NCBI GenBank assembly: GCA_004020645.1
Contig: SAQL01000028.1
Location: forward strand, 1-64,000
DNA from: Mesorhizobium sp.
GTDB taxonomy: Bacteria; Pseudomonadota; Alphaproteobacteria; Rhizobiales; Rhizobiaceae
Direction: 5' to 3'
DNA length: 64,000 bases
Positions within the stretch are counted from its first letter, which is position 1. The number at the start of each line of letters is the position of its first letter. The position numbers and the translations under genes were made by a program. This document shows positions 37,197 through 46,613 of the stretch, one piece after another. The notes beneath the pieces were generated by a model. That model saw only the letters and a list, made by a program, of their open reading frames with translations, ran no database searches and was not told the origin of the DNA.

Positions 37197-38423
37197 ATGA
37201 CCGGATCCGCGACAGGCTTCATGGGTGCTGTTCAGCACGACCCAGAAAAGCCGGATCAACGGTCTCGTCCCGCATGGGGTGCGGTCATTTCGCTTGCCTT
37301 GGGCACCTTCGGGCTGGTGACGGCAGAGTTTCTGCCTGCCAGCGTGCTGACGCCGCTCGCGCATGATCTCGGTATCACAGAGGGCGCCGCTGGACAGACG
37401 ATGACAGCGACGGCGATTGCTGCGGCGATCTCGGCGCCGACGATGGCCATCATCACAAAGCGCCTGGACCGCAGGATCGTCCTGTGTGCGATGATGCTGC
37501 TTCAGATCCTGTCCAACCTTCTGGCGGAAGTCGCGTGGTCGCTTCCGGTCTTCCTGGCGGCACGTGTCGTGCTCGGCATTGCGCTCGGAGGCTTCTGGTC
37601 GATTTCGGCATCGCTGGCGATGCGGCTCGTTCCAAATCACCTTCTGCCGCGCGCCATGTCAATCATCCTCACCGGCGTTTCGGTCGCTGTCGTATGCGCG
37701 CCTCCAATCGGCGCCTATGTCGGCGACATCTGGGGATGGCGAGCGCCCTTCATGATCACTGCGGTCGTCAATGCCATTACACTGCTGGTGCAACTCGTAA
37801 CGATGCCGACGCTGCCTCCGGTTGAAATGGCTGGATGCCGAAGTCTGCTAGATGTGGCCAAAAAGCCGACCATCAAGGTCGCCCTTTTAGTCATAGTCCT
37901 GGTCGCTTCTGGGCACTTCGCCAGCTTCACCTATATCCGGGCCTTCCTCGAGAAGGTTCCCGCGTTGAATATCGAGATGATCTCGCTACTGTTGCTCGTT
38001 TCTGGCATAGGCGGCTTCTTCGGCAATTTAGCCGGCGCATTCCTGGCCCCACACAGCCTCAAGGCAGTCGCGGCCCTGCCATCCCTGCTCATGGCGATAG
38101 CCGCTATCTCGTTGCTGATGCTGGGACCATCGGCCTGGGCCTGGGCGATTGCGATTGTCATATGGAGCTTTGCCTTCGGCGCGGTACCGGTGGGGCTACA
38201 GACGTGGACGGTGCTGCGCGCTGTTCCCGAGCAGGCCGAAAGCGCCGGTGTGCTAATGACCTCAACGTTCCAGGTTGCCATCGCAGCCGGCGCGATTTTT
38301 GGCGGACTGCTTGTGAAAAATGCCGGCGTCACGAGTGTCCTTGCCTACAGCGCGGGTGCCACGTTCCTCGCCGCCCTCACAGTGTTCCTACTCGGCCCGA
38401 AACGCGCAAACCTGACCTCCTGA
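37197..38423 (+). CDS. Major facilitator superfamily efflux transporter
   Basis: This 408-residue protein has about twelve membrane segments and begins its first at AVISLALGTFGLVTAEFLPA. It resembles the drug/nucleoside/arabinose exporters of the MFS DHA1 group (NepI/YdhP-like): the loop RRIVLCAMMLL and motif-C-like VLGIALGGFW are visible. The substrate is unknown. It starts outside the nif control region and diverges from nifH. The ribosome-binding site is weak (GGCGGGG 11 bases before ATG); a second ATG eight codons later is possible. No sigma-54 element was found before it. Confidence 0.85.
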   Translation: MTGSATGFMGAVQHDPEKPDQRSRPAWGAVISLALGTFGLVTAEFLPASVLTPLAHDLGITEGAAGQTMTATAIAAAISAPTMAIITKRLDRRIVLCAMMLLQILSNLLAEVAWSLPVFLAARVVLGIALGGFWSISASLAMRLVPNHLLPRAMSIILTGVSVAVVCAPPIGAYVGDIWGWRAPFMITAVVNAITLLVQLVTMPTLPPVEMAGCRSLLDVAKKPTIKVALLVIVLVASGHFASFTYIRAFLEKVPALNIEMISLLLLVSGIGGFFGNLAGAFLAPHSLKAVAALPSLLMAIAAISLLMLGPSAWAWAIAIVIWSFAFGAVPVGLQTWTVLRAVPEQAESAGVLMTSTFQVAIAAGAIFGGLLVKNAGVTSVLAYSAGATFLAALTVFLLGPKRANLTS

Positions 38424-39324
38424 CGGGAGAGGCCTTCAGCTCAGCGCTGAGTCTACAGGGAGCGGGCCGGGCGGAGTTGGTCAGGTTACGCATCCCGGGC
38501 GAGCTCGGATCGCGCTTGGCAGCTGATGGGTGACCGGGCGCCGTTCTTGGAGCGTCGACTTGTTCTGGTCTCGATTGGAAATCCCGCCCCGAGAAACGCC
38601 GGGCCGGCCACCCGCCACCATCAACGTGCGTAGTCGCTGAGAGGGCGGCATTCCCGACAGCACGCCTGCATCACCCGAAAGTTTTCCAACCCGCGATGTG
38701 CCGCGAGTGCTGAAGACCAAGGAATTCGACGGCCCTGAGGGAAAAAGCGCACGCAAAATGCGCGTCGCCCGCCGGAACGAACTTACGGCGCCTTAGCTCA
38801 CTGTCAGCTCGTTCGAGTACCTCTCCTCGAGAGCGATCTAATAAGGTCAAACTCATGTCGAAAGACTTCCGCCAAAGAAGGGAACGAATGCCATGTACGG
38901 ATCGGATCGGTGGCTCATTCGCAAGCTCAGCCAAGCTAATGACGCGGGTGCGGTCAAAGGACAGCGACGGCTTTGGCAAGCACTTGCGCACATGGCGCAG
39001 CCTGATCTCAATGCGAGTTCGTCTTCAGCGTCGGCACGGCCGTACTCGCTAGTTTCACAGCCTCCCATCGTGGAGATCGACAGGTCTGCGTTCGGACGGA
39101 AAGTAAGGGACTTTATGGCGATGAAATCAAACACATCGCCGCCAGAGTACTCGGATTTCGTGTCCTCAAAAGCCGCGCGAACGGCAATGGTCGCAAGGCT
39201 CGGCGGTGGCACCCAGGATGATACCGACGAAGCGCGACATTGTAATATCAGCTATGTCGGACCTCGGTCAGGCGCTTTCTTTGGCGAGCGTCACTGCGAT
39301 CCGGAGGTCGGGGCGACGTGGGGC
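38424..39324. other. Stretch without a clear gene
   Basis: A plus-strand frame starting at 38893 (MYGSDRWLIRKLSQANDAG) runs into the antisense of the acyltransferase gene. Its first 130 codons have fair composition but no recognised domain. I do not call it. Nothing else is seen. Confidence 0.4.
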
Positions 39325-40452
39325 TCAGGGGATGTGACGCGCCAGATTTGCGATCCTACCCACCAGCGCTTCCATCGGTCCTCGCTGGAAGAAGCGCAGC
39401 CAAAGCACCGCAAAAGCGCTTACAACCACGATAAAGCCAAGGAGCGCGGACAGCGAGCAAGGTTCTCCGAGCAGGTAGATTCCCTGAAAGTGCAGGAGAT
39501 AGGCCGTCAAAGGCATCGAGCCGACCGCGATTATTGGCGAGACCAGCTTTCGCAGAAGCGGGAGCGCTTCCATAGCGAGCGAGCAAGCCGCCAAGACGAT
39601 CATTGCGCAACCGGTGCTGCCAAGGATCCAGAACGTCGTCTCGCTATGAGGTAAGGCAACCCATAGCCAACTCGCTGTGTAGGCGTCCGGGTACATCCAC
39701 CAGAAGTCGGGAGCCAGGCCAAGTTCCTGCAAATCGGCCAACTCGGCGCTTACACCAGGCAGCAAATGCAGCGCGAGCGAGGATCCCCCAAAGCCTAACA
39801 CGGCCAGCGCGACGCCAGCTAGACCAAGGCACCAATGCATTGCGCGCGTGCGAAGGTCAAAGCGCGCAATGGCCATGCCTGCGATCAAAAAAGGAACCCA
39901 GGTCAACGCGGGATAGTCGCCGCTGACCAAAAGCTTGAACACCTCGGGGGCCGAGCTCTCGGAGCCAAACATTGGGAGAAGCAGGAAGCGCACTTGCGGG
40001 AGAACCAATGCTGTCGCCGCGGCGAGCAAACCGAGTTGCTGTGCGCTGAGCCGATAGAGCGGCAGGACCAACAGGAAGCAGACCCCGTAGTATGCCAGGA
40101 TGGGCTCGTACGCCACATCGAGGTATTTCAGGATTGAGCCAAGGGCGAGCAGAATAAGGGCACGAACTGCGACTTTGGCAATGGCCTGTCTACTGGCTAC
40201 CCCCGATTTCGGCGCGTTGCGGCCGGTAATCAAGATGAGCGAAAAACCCGTTAACACGGCAAACAGGACGGACGAGCGCCCATAGGCGAATTCCATCACA
40301 CGCCCGACCAGTCCTTCGCCGCTGTCGGGACCGACATGCACGGCAAACATCCCGAAGACAGCCAAGCCGCGAGCAAGGTCGATGCTGACCAGCCGAGCTG
40401 CAGCCCACCCATCTCGCAACCCATTGTGGAGGGTGCGGTGCGGCCGTGCCAT
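39325..40452 (-). CDS. Multi-pass membrane acyltransferase-like protein (DUF1624/DUF418 type)
   Basis: The 375-residue protein has about nine to ten membrane segments. It starts with RLVSIDLARGLAVFGMFAVH, the RxxxxDxxRGxxxxxM motif of the heparan-alpha-glucosaminide-acetyltransferase-like and DUF418 families, and ends with VGSMPLTAYLLHFQGIYLL, the PLSNTLYLxQ-like DUF418 block. Such proteins transfer acyl groups across the membrane onto sugars or unknown acceptors. The ATG at 40452 has AAGGA eight bases upstream; the longer open frame (to 40827) covers a good -24/-12 promoter. Its promoter suggests expression with the nif regulon, which is the main clue to function: possibly modification of a bacteroid surface glycan. 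Confidence 0.75.
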   Translation of the reverse strand: MARPHRTLHNGLRDGWAAARLVSIDLARGLAVFGMFAVHVGPDSGEGLVGRVMEFAYGRSSVLFAVLTGFSLILITGRNAPKSGVASRQAIAKVAVRALILLALGSILKYLDVAYEPILAYYGVCFLLVLPLYRLSAQQLGLLAAATALVLPQVRFLLLPMFGSESSAPEVFKLLVSGDYPALTWVPFLIAGMAIARFDLRTRAMHWCLGLAGVALAVLGFGGSSLALHLLPGVSAELADLQELGLAPDFWWMYPDAYTASWLWVALPHSETTFWILGSTGCAMIVLAACSLAMEALPLLRKLVSPIIAVGSMPLTAYLLHFQGIYLLGEPCSLSALLGFIVVVSAFAVLWLRFFQRGPMEALVGRIANLARHIP

Positions 40453-40529
40453 GGTGGGTTCCTTCCATCTTCGCGGGACCCGCGACAGGAGGGCCGGTCG
40501 GCTGCTGCCGTCGTCTCGCCCCGAAGGGA

Positions 40530-40544
40530 GCAAAGCTCGTGCCG
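40530..40544 (-). promoter_or_regulatory. -24/-12 (sigma-54) promoter of the acyltransferase gene
   Basis: The minus strand reads CGGCACG-AGCT-TTGC, a near-perfect sigma-54 element 78 bases before the ATG. Upstream, at 40664-40679, TGT-N10-ACG is one base away from a NifA site. Confidence 0.75.
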
Positions 40545-40883
40545 ATCTGGCAGATCGAGCCGGCGACAGAAGTTTATCTTTAGTTTTCACGCCGATAGCC
40601 TGTGGCAAACACAGACTTGGGTCGCCGAGCCAGTGGCGGGAACCTGACAAACCCGACAAAAGGTGTCGCGGAGTCGACGTTGCCGGGATGACGGCCCGAG
40701 AGATCACTGAACCAGCGGCGAGAGGCGCAGCGGCAGCGATTATCCGATCAGCACGCCGCGGGGCTGCGATAGTCCATGGTGGCGAGCCAGAGAAGTTTGT
40801 TACGGAGCTCTCTGTGCGGCTCCGCAAAAGGATCCTCCCACAACATGAAGGCGGCGCCGAGGAGCAAACCTAGGAACGGCTTG

Positions 40884-41284
40884 TCAGAATTGCCTACCCT
40901 GGACAATTTCTAAGAGCAGGTAGGCTAGGCGAGCGGTGGAGATCAGAACCGGCGCCTCAGTGATCGCGGCCAGCTTCAGCCGTTTGGTGAACCGGCATGC
41001 CGCTAGCCACCGTGCCAGATCACCTTCAAGATGCCGCCGAAACAGAAAAGAAGTCCCAAAGGATCGGGTTTCAGCGCCTCGTGGACCTGCAGAGCCGGCG
41101 GTGCAAGCCCTTCCGCCTCGGCGTGACCAGTGGCAAGCACACCCGGCCGGAATTGAGACCATCGGCTCACCGGGGCATCCACCTGAGTCGGAACGGACTG
41201 CGCCGAGATGGAAGCGCGTCGTGCTCGACAAGGGGCGCATCCGCTAAAGTGACCTGGCAGGGGCGCGCCCGAACGGGGCCGCAC
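40884..41284 (-). pseudogene. IS66 TnpB remnant
   Basis: Two minus frames give LQVHEALKPDPLG ... ILKVIWHGG and then LAACRFTKRLKLAAI ... ISTARLAYLLLEIV, which is the order of the small IS66 protein TnpB (LxxQExLKxDP, LIKVIWHDG, LFAKRLERGRF, LAYLLEGIDW). A frameshift lies near 41010. No TnpA or TnpC is adjacent. Confidence 0.75.
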
Positions 41285-41360
41285 GTATGCGGCACTTTCG
41301 GCGCCGTGCAGAACTCAGCATTGAAAAACCAGCGCAACGCGAACTCTGGCCGTCAGAACA

Positions 41361-42470
41361 TCAGTTGCAGCAGCCACTCTCATCTTCTTCGGCTCCTCGT
41401 CTTCTTAAGGTTTTCTCACTTAGGCCGACAAGGCGCCTATTGAGTCGGCTCGACAAGGTTTGGGTGTCGCCGAAGACCATCTCCACATCCTCGCGCGAGA
41501 CGACATCACTGCCATCCCGTGCCAGGCTCCGTTGAGCCAAACGACGGACCATTTCCTTGACATAGGCCGCGCTGCTGTTCTCCGAGCGCGCGACGGCGTC
41601 CGCCACCGCTCCGTTTTCGAAGACGAGCGCACGACCATAAAGCGCGATCAGCCGCTCGCGGCAACCGGCGTCGGGAAGCGGTATCTCAATTGCTTCGTCG
41701 ACGCGGCCCGGGCGCGAGGCGAGCGCGTCCTCAATGTCCTCCGGCCGGTTAGTCGTCAGGAGGAAGAGGATATCTGCATGTGGTTCAAGACCATCCATCT
41801 CGTTCAACAGACGGTTGAGCAGACGTTCGGCTTTCGGGCTATATACGTTTTCTCGCGACCGACCCACCAGGTCGACGTCCTCAAGCACGACGATGCTTGG
41901 CTGAAGGGTGCGGGCCAACGCGATGTAGAACCCAATCGCCGCTGTCTGCTCAGCCGTAACCAGAACGGTAGTGCGTCCGGGCAGGTTGGCAGAAACGTAA
42001 CGGATGACGTGTGTCTTGCCTGTACCAGGGGGACCATAAAGCAGAATACCCTTTTGCGCGTGTTGGCCGAGGCGCTTCAACCCCTCTCGGTGTCGATCAA
42101 AGTCGAAGACGTTGGCATCAAGACGCGCCATAGTTGCCTCCGAAAGCACCACGCCGTTCCGGGGTACGTCAGGAAGGCGATGAACCCGCATCGCTCCCGG
42201 CATCCCGTCCTGTTATTGCAAGGGTGTCAGCGCTACGGCTTCACCGTCGCGAATCACCATGTCCGACAATTTCATGGCATCGAACTCGTGCCGCTGGTGG
42301 ACGCCGACGAGCTTGGGAGATAAAGGTGCAATCTGCTCTTCAATGCCGGTTTGAATATCAGGCAGCAAATGGGCAGCAAACTTACGGCGCGAGCTAGCGA
42401 GACCCGTTAAATCATCGGTTTTGAAATGCCGATTTAGTGCCTGCCAGGCAAAGCGATCGATATCGGTCAC
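41361..42470 (-). pseudogene. AAA+ ATPase interrupted by an in-frame stop
   Basis: The downstream part (41361-42203) holds a complete AAA+ module: Walker A ILLYGPPGTGKTHVIR, Walker B in SIVVLEDVDLVG, sensor 1 LLTTNRPEDIEDAL and the arginine-finger region ASRPGRVDEAI. The upstream part starts with GTG at 42470 (AGAGGA seven bases before) and encodes TDIDRFAWQALNRHFKTDDL ... VIRDGEAVALTPLQ before TAA at 42213-42215. The two parts are in the same frame, separated only by that TAA and three codons. The protein would be about 369 residues if read through. The C-terminal part could also start on its own at 42203. A NifA-type promoter precedes the gene. The fold resembles FtsH/VAT-class unfoldases without a protease domain. 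Confidence 0.8.
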
Positions 42471-42588
42471 AGCAGAATCCTCTGCGGGTCGAGTTGAGCG
42501 GGAGATCAATGCGCTCCTGCATCGAGCGTCGTTGCGGCGCCGCCGATCTCCCTCGAATTGCGGACGTCCCACCGATAAGATCATCGGA

Positions 42589-42603
42589 GCAATTTGCGTG
42601 CCC
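42589..42603 (-). promoter_or_regulatory. -24/-12 (sigma-54) promoter of the AAA+ ATPase gene
   Basis: The minus strand reads GGGCACG-CAAA-TTGC, a very good sigma-54 element about 120 bases before the GTG start. It is nearly identical to the P450-operon promoter at 52101-52115. Confidence 0.8.
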
Positions 42604-42682
42604 GGTTGGCGCTCCGTTGCGTTCCACCGCTTCCCGCTAACCAGCGGCTTGGCGACCTTTCGGTCGGCCTTGCGACAATTCT

Positions 42683-42698
42683 TGTCGAGTTTCCGACA
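42683..42698. promoter_or_regulatory. NifA upstream activator site for the AAA+ ATPase gene
   Basis: TGT-cgagtttccg-ACA is a perfect TGT-N10-ACA site 80 bases upstream of the -24 element. Confidence 0.8.
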
Positions 42699-43444
42699 CG
42701 AGAGGTTTCGATAGAGACGCTCGGCGAGACTAATTGGAACGCCAAGCATGTAAAAATCGTACCCGATTCGAATTCGATCCTCATCGACTCTGGACCAGGG
42801 CGATCCCCGATGGCCACGGCTTGCTGCCCCGGGCCTGCGTTGGCGTTAGTCGCACAAAAACACGCCGGGGCAGACACTATGCAGTTGCTGCAGTGCCCGC
42901 CGGTGTGCGGTATTGCATCGGCTTGCGCTGTCTGGTCCGTCCTTTGCCAGCCGGTGCGGAGCGTGAGTATCCGCGTTACACAGGACTTTTGTTCAGTGTG
43001 ATGACGCGACGGTTATAGCGCGTATCCGGCTTGGCGAAGACGTCGTCCTGAAGCGAAAGCGTTGGTGCGGGAGCAGCTTCATTGGAAATGGCATGCCGCT
43101 TGCTGCTCGTGGCTAGAGCCCATCAAATCACAAGAAAGCTATTTGCCGAACCATGGCTGACACACGAAGCTCTCTACGATCGCCCGAGGCCGAGCAAGGG
43201 GCAGCGGCAAAAGTCCAGACAATTGCGCTGAACCAGTTCAGTCGCGCCGGTCTGTTGCGTGGTCAGTTGTTGGTACCTGCTTTGTGGATGGCTGGTGAGC
43301 CGGGCCGTTCTCATACACTCGGATGGGGAAGTGAGATTTGGAGCCGCGAGGATCTCACCTCGTGACCGGCATGCGGGTCCTGGCGCGGTGGCGCCAGCCT
43401 CAGCCAAAATCCGGTGCGCCAGTTTTTTCTAAAGGAGCAAGTTG
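42699..43444. other. Intergenic region before peroxiredoxin-rpoN2
   Basis: No gene is supported. On the plus strand TGGTACC-TGCT-TTGT near 43270-43284 is a weak -24/-12 candidate (two mismatches) 160 bases before the peroxiredoxin gene. No TGT-N10-ACA site was found nearby. Confidence 0.35.
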
Positions 43445-43978
43445 ATGACCGGTCAAAAGAAGGTTCCCTTCGTCACGTTTCTCACGCGTGTTCGCGATGA
43501 TTCAGTCCAGGGGCCAAATCCATACCGCTGGGAGGAAAGAACATCCGACGACTACTTCGCCGGCAAGCGCGTCATCCTGTTCTCGCTCCCTGGCGCTTTC
43601 ACCCCGACCTGCTCGACCTACCAACTGCCAAATTTCGAAGATCTCTATGAGGAATTTAAGAAGGAAGGAGTTGACGCGGTCTATTGCCTCTCCGTCAACG
43701 ATGCTTTTGTCATGAATGCATGGGGGAAGTCCTTGGGGCTGCAGAAGGTCGAGTTGATCCCGGACGGTTCAGGCGAGTTCACGCGCAAAATGGGCATGCT
43801 GGTTGCCAAGGACAATCTCGGCTTCGGTATGCGCTCCTGGCGCTACGCGGCTCTGGTCAATGATGGCGTGGTGGAGCAGTGGTTTGAGGAGGAAGGTTTC
43901 TCCGACAACTGCGAGACCGATCCCTATGGCGTCTCATCCCCGCAGAACGTCCTTCACAAATTGAAGACCGCTGCATGA
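43445..43978 (+). CDS. prxS: Peroxiredoxin (Prx5/atypical 2-Cys type)
   Basis: This 177-residue thiol peroxidase reduces peroxides. The peroxidatic cysteine lies in FSLPGAFTPTCSTYQLP (about residue 56). The C-terminal part has FSDNCETDPYGVSSPQNVL, whose Cys may be the resolving one. Length and the GFGMRSWRYAALV block fit the Prx5-like group. AAGGAG precedes the ATG at 43445. In Rhizobium etli a peroxiredoxin gene (prxS) forms a bicistron with rpoN2 and protects bacteroids. The same order is seen here with a 176-base gap, so I use that symbol. Confidence 0.88.
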   Translation: MTGQKKVPFVTFLTRVRDDSVQGPNPYRWEERTSDDYFAGKRVILFSLPGAFTPTCSTYQLPNFEDLYEEFKKEGVDAVYCLSVNDAFVMNAWGKSLGLQKVELIPDGSGEFTRKMGMLVAKDNLGFGMRSWRYAALVNDGVVEQWFEEEGFSDNCETDPYGVSSPQNVLHKLKTAA

Positions 43979-44154
43979 CCTGGTGTACATCGACCATGTG
44001 CAGCGGTGTCTTGGACGAGACCGAGCACAAAAGGCGAAACTCTAAGGCGCGTCCCGTGAGGTGTCCAAACGTGACGCGCGTCAGAAGCGTCGACCTGTGA
44101 GAGATCCAATTAGCCGCGGCCAAGAGCTTCTTTGACAGGAATACCGAGCTGACC

Positions 44155-45564
44155 ATGAAATCATCGTTTGGCCTACTTCAGAAACAGTCTCTTGCAGCAT
44201 CGCCTCAACTCATCGAGTCGATTCGCTTGCTGCAACTGACGCATGCCGAACTGCATCAGTTCGTGGACCAGGAGCTCGAGAAGAATCCGCTTCTGGAGCA
44301 TGCGCCAAACGACGACGGGCTGTCTGGCGAGGCTGCAGGACCGACCTGGAGCGGGCCCCCGGACCATCCCCGGCAAGGGAAATCCCAGCCGAACGAGACC
44401 AACACCGCGCCTGGTGATCGTCCTGCCTTCGAGGAGTTTGTCGCCTTAGCCGAAACTTTGCACGACCATGTCGCTCGTCAGATCTCCCTCACTGCCTTCA
44501 CACCGCACGAGCGGCTGATTGCTAGTCAGCTTGCCGGTCATCTGGATGACACTGGCTATCTTCAGGCAAGTCCTTCGGACCTGGCTGGGTACAAGAACAT
44601 TCCTCCGGCCGATGTGGAACGGGTTCTAGGTACCTTGCAGCACTTCGATCCGCCTGGAATTTTCGCACGAACTCTCGGCGAATGTCTTGAGATACAGCTG
44701 CGCCAGCGAAACCGGTTCGACCCGGCGATGGCGGTTTTGATTGCCAACCTTGAGATGCTTGCGCAACGCGATTTTCAGACGTTGAAGCAGCGTTGCGGCG
44801 TCGATGAAGAGGATCTTCTCGATATGCTGCAGGAAATCCGTGCGCTCGATCCCAAGCCTGGAAACGCATTCCAATCGGGCGCGCCGGAATGCGTTGTACC
44901 GGACGTCTGGGTCACGCCCTCGCCCGGAGGTGGATGGCAGATCGAGCTCGATCCGAACACGCTGCCCAGGGTGCTGATCAACCAAAGCTATGTCGCGGAG
45001 GTTTCATGCCGAGCCGCCAAAAAATCGAAAGACATGACATTTATCAACGAATGCTTGCAAAACGCGAACTGGTTAATCCGCAGCCTCGATCAGCGAGCCA
45101 AGACCATCCTTAAGGTCGCGACCGAAATCGTGCGCCAGCAGGAGGCCTTTCTGGAATATGGCGTCGCCCACCTACGACCCCTCAATCTCAGGACGGTCGC
45201 TGACGCGATCAACATGCACGAGTCGACTGTAAGCCGGGTGACGTCGAACAAGTACATGGTTACCCCACGCGGGGTGTTCGAACTTAAGTACTTTTTCACT
45301 GTCGCGATCGCCTCCTGCGAAGGCGGTGACGCGCACTCCGCCGAAGCCGTCCGCCATCGGATCAAAGCGATGGTCGCCGAAGAATCCCTTGATAACGTGC
45401 TTTCGGACGATGACATCGCTGACCGGCTCAAGGAATGCGGCATCCATCTCGCTCGCCGCACCGTCACTAAATATCGCGAGGCGATGAATATCCCCTCCTC
45501 CATACAGCGGCGCAGGGAAAAGCGCTTGTGGCGCGACGGCGATCGAGGCCTCAAGGCCTCGTGA
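44155..45564 (+). CDS. rpoN2: RNA polymerase sigma-54 factor, symbiotic copy
   Basis: The 469-residue protein has the glutamine/leucine-rich activator-interacting region I (LLQKQSLAASPQLIESIRLL QLTHAELHQFV), an acidic region II of reduced length, the core-binding domain and the C-terminal DNA-binding domain. The HTH is around NLRTVADAINMHESTVSRVT and the RpoN box is ARRTVTKYREAMNIPSS. It directs RNA polymerase to the -24/-12 promoters seen in this window. Standing next to nifQ and behind a peroxiredoxin gene, it is the second, symbiotic sigma-54 gene. Convergent with nifQ, 12 bases apart. Confidence 0.97.
   Translation: MKSSFGLLQKQSLAASPQLIESIRLLQLTHAELHQFVDQELEKNPLLEHAPNDDGLSGEAAGPTWSGPPDHPRQGKSQPNETNTAPGDRPAFEEFVALAETLHDHVARQISLTAFTPHERLIASQLAGHLDDTGYLQASPSDLAGYKNIPPADVERVLGTLQHFDPPGIFARTLGECLEIQLRQRNRFDPAMAVLIANLEMLAQRDFQTLKQRCGVDEEDLLDMLQEIRALDPKPGNAFQSGAPECVVPDVWVTPSPGGGWQIELDPNTLPRVLINQSYVAEVSCRAAKKSKDMTFINECLQNANWLIRSLDQRAKTILKVATEIVRQQEAFLEYGVAHLRPLNLRTVADAINMHESTVSRVTSNKYMVTPRGVFELKYFFTVAIASCEGGDAHSAEAVRHRIKAMVAEESLDNVLSDDDIADRLKECGIHLARRTVTKYREAMNIPSSIQRRREKRLWRDGDRGLKAS
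45544..45561. terminator. Hairpin at the convergent ends of rpoN2 and nifQ
   Basis: CGAGGCCT and AGGCCTCG form an 8-bp stem with a two-base loop over the last codons of rpoN2. No T-run follows. It may serve as a bidirectional transcription end, but it is within coding sequence and could be coincidental. Confidence 0.3.
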
Positions 45565-45576
45565 CGAAAGCGGCCC

Positions 45577-46182
45577 TTAAATCAATGTGACGCGTTCTTC
45601 GCATTCGCCTTCCTCCGGGCCGAAGCAACTTTCGAAATCACTGCATTCGCGGCAATTGGGCGCAGCGCATAGCGAGAACCCTTCGGCCTCGCAGAGTTTG
45701 CGATAAAAGTACTTCTTCCATTTCATGTTTTGGGCGTTGCCCGCCGCTAGCGTCGGAAAATGCATAGCAAGCAGGCGGTTGAGCTCGGCCCGGTTGAGAA
45801 GCCCAAGGTCTTGCCACAGATGGCCATTGCGCATAGCGCGCCGGGCGAGGATCTTAGCGAAGCGGGCGCTCGCCGGGTCGCTTGGCCGGGCATGCGCCAG
45901 CAGCAGGCCGCGCAGAAGTTCTTCCTCCATAAGCGGCTCAGGGTCGCTGACGTCTTTGAAGGCCAAGGCTGCCATAGCGGCAGCGGGGAAACTGCGGGGC
46001 AGGATCTCGCGCAGCTCGGTAAGGGAAAGGCCGGTTGACTCCGTCGCTGTCGCCTCGCCGGCCTCGACCTCCTTGAGCGCACACGAGAGGACGCAGGCAA
46101 GCACATGCTCGTCGAACCCCTTCTCCGGCCCGATCGCAGGCCGTTGGCCGGCGCCGACACACACATCGTTTTGAGCGGACAT
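45577..46182 (-). CDS. nifQ: NifQ, molybdenum donor for FeMo-cofactor
   Basis: NifQ carries a Mo-Fe-S cluster and supplies molybdenum to NifEN/NifH. The C-terminal cysteine motif CAAPNCRECSDFESC near the end is diagnostic (Cx4-5CxxCx5C). KWKKYFYRKLCEAEGF precedes it. The ATG at 46182 (MSAQNDVCVG) was chosen because the open frame further upstream (to 46314) is the readthrough of a decayed fdxB, ending CPKDCQTHVAA. About 201 residues, normal length. The fdxB-nifQ order is the common one; here fdxB in this position is dead. Confidence 0.93.
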   Translation of the reverse strand: MSAQNDVCVGAGQRPAIGPEKGFDEHVLACVLSCALKEVEAGEATATESTGLSLTELREILPRSFPAAAMAALAFKDVSDPEPLMEEELLRGLLLAHARPSDPASARFAKILARRAMRNGHLWQDLGLLNRAELNRLLAMHFPTLAAGNAQNMKWKKYFYRKLCEAEGFSLCAAPNCRECSDFESCFGPEEGECEERVTLI

Positions 46183-46214
46183 GGTCCCGTTTTCCTGGTT
46201 TGTCTCGTCCACAG

Positions 46215-46515
46215 CGGCTCTGCCAGCAGCAACATGGGTCTGGCAGTCTTTCGGGCACACGCTGCGCAGGCTCAACCCCAGTGCAGCGGCCGACGGGGTC
46301 GGCGCCATAATCATGCGATTTAGCTCGCCTTCGAAGTCACCGCGCTACCCGTCGCAAGTGCGAGGATTTCACCAGAAAAACGACGCCGTGAAAGCGCTGC
46401 GCGCGAGCAGACTTTCCAGCAGAGCGGCCTTAGCCCGGACAAGCGGAGCCCTCGAAAGGTGAGATATTCGGGCACCACCTGGAGCCGTCCAGGGTAACGA
46501 AAGCGCTACTCATCG
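46215..46515 (-). pseudogene. fdxB, degenerate second copy
   Basis: The sequence aligns over its whole length with intact fdxB (7157-7474): both share catgggtctggcag, tcgggcacac, atcatgcgatt and agctcgcc blocks in the same order. Frame and most cysteine codons are lost; only CPKDC with QTHVAA remains readable. It lies directly upstream of nifQ. Confidence 0.8.
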
Positions 46516-46613
46516 AAAGCATACAAGTTCCATTCATGAGCCGGCCGTTGAACGTGCGTTATGCCACCTGAACGACTAACAGCTGCGGGCAAGGAGCATA
46601 ACCCATCGCGAAT

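Noticed and set aside
38893..39654. 253-codon plus-strand frame
   Set aside because: Its second half is antisense to the acyltransferase gene and the first half has no known domain.
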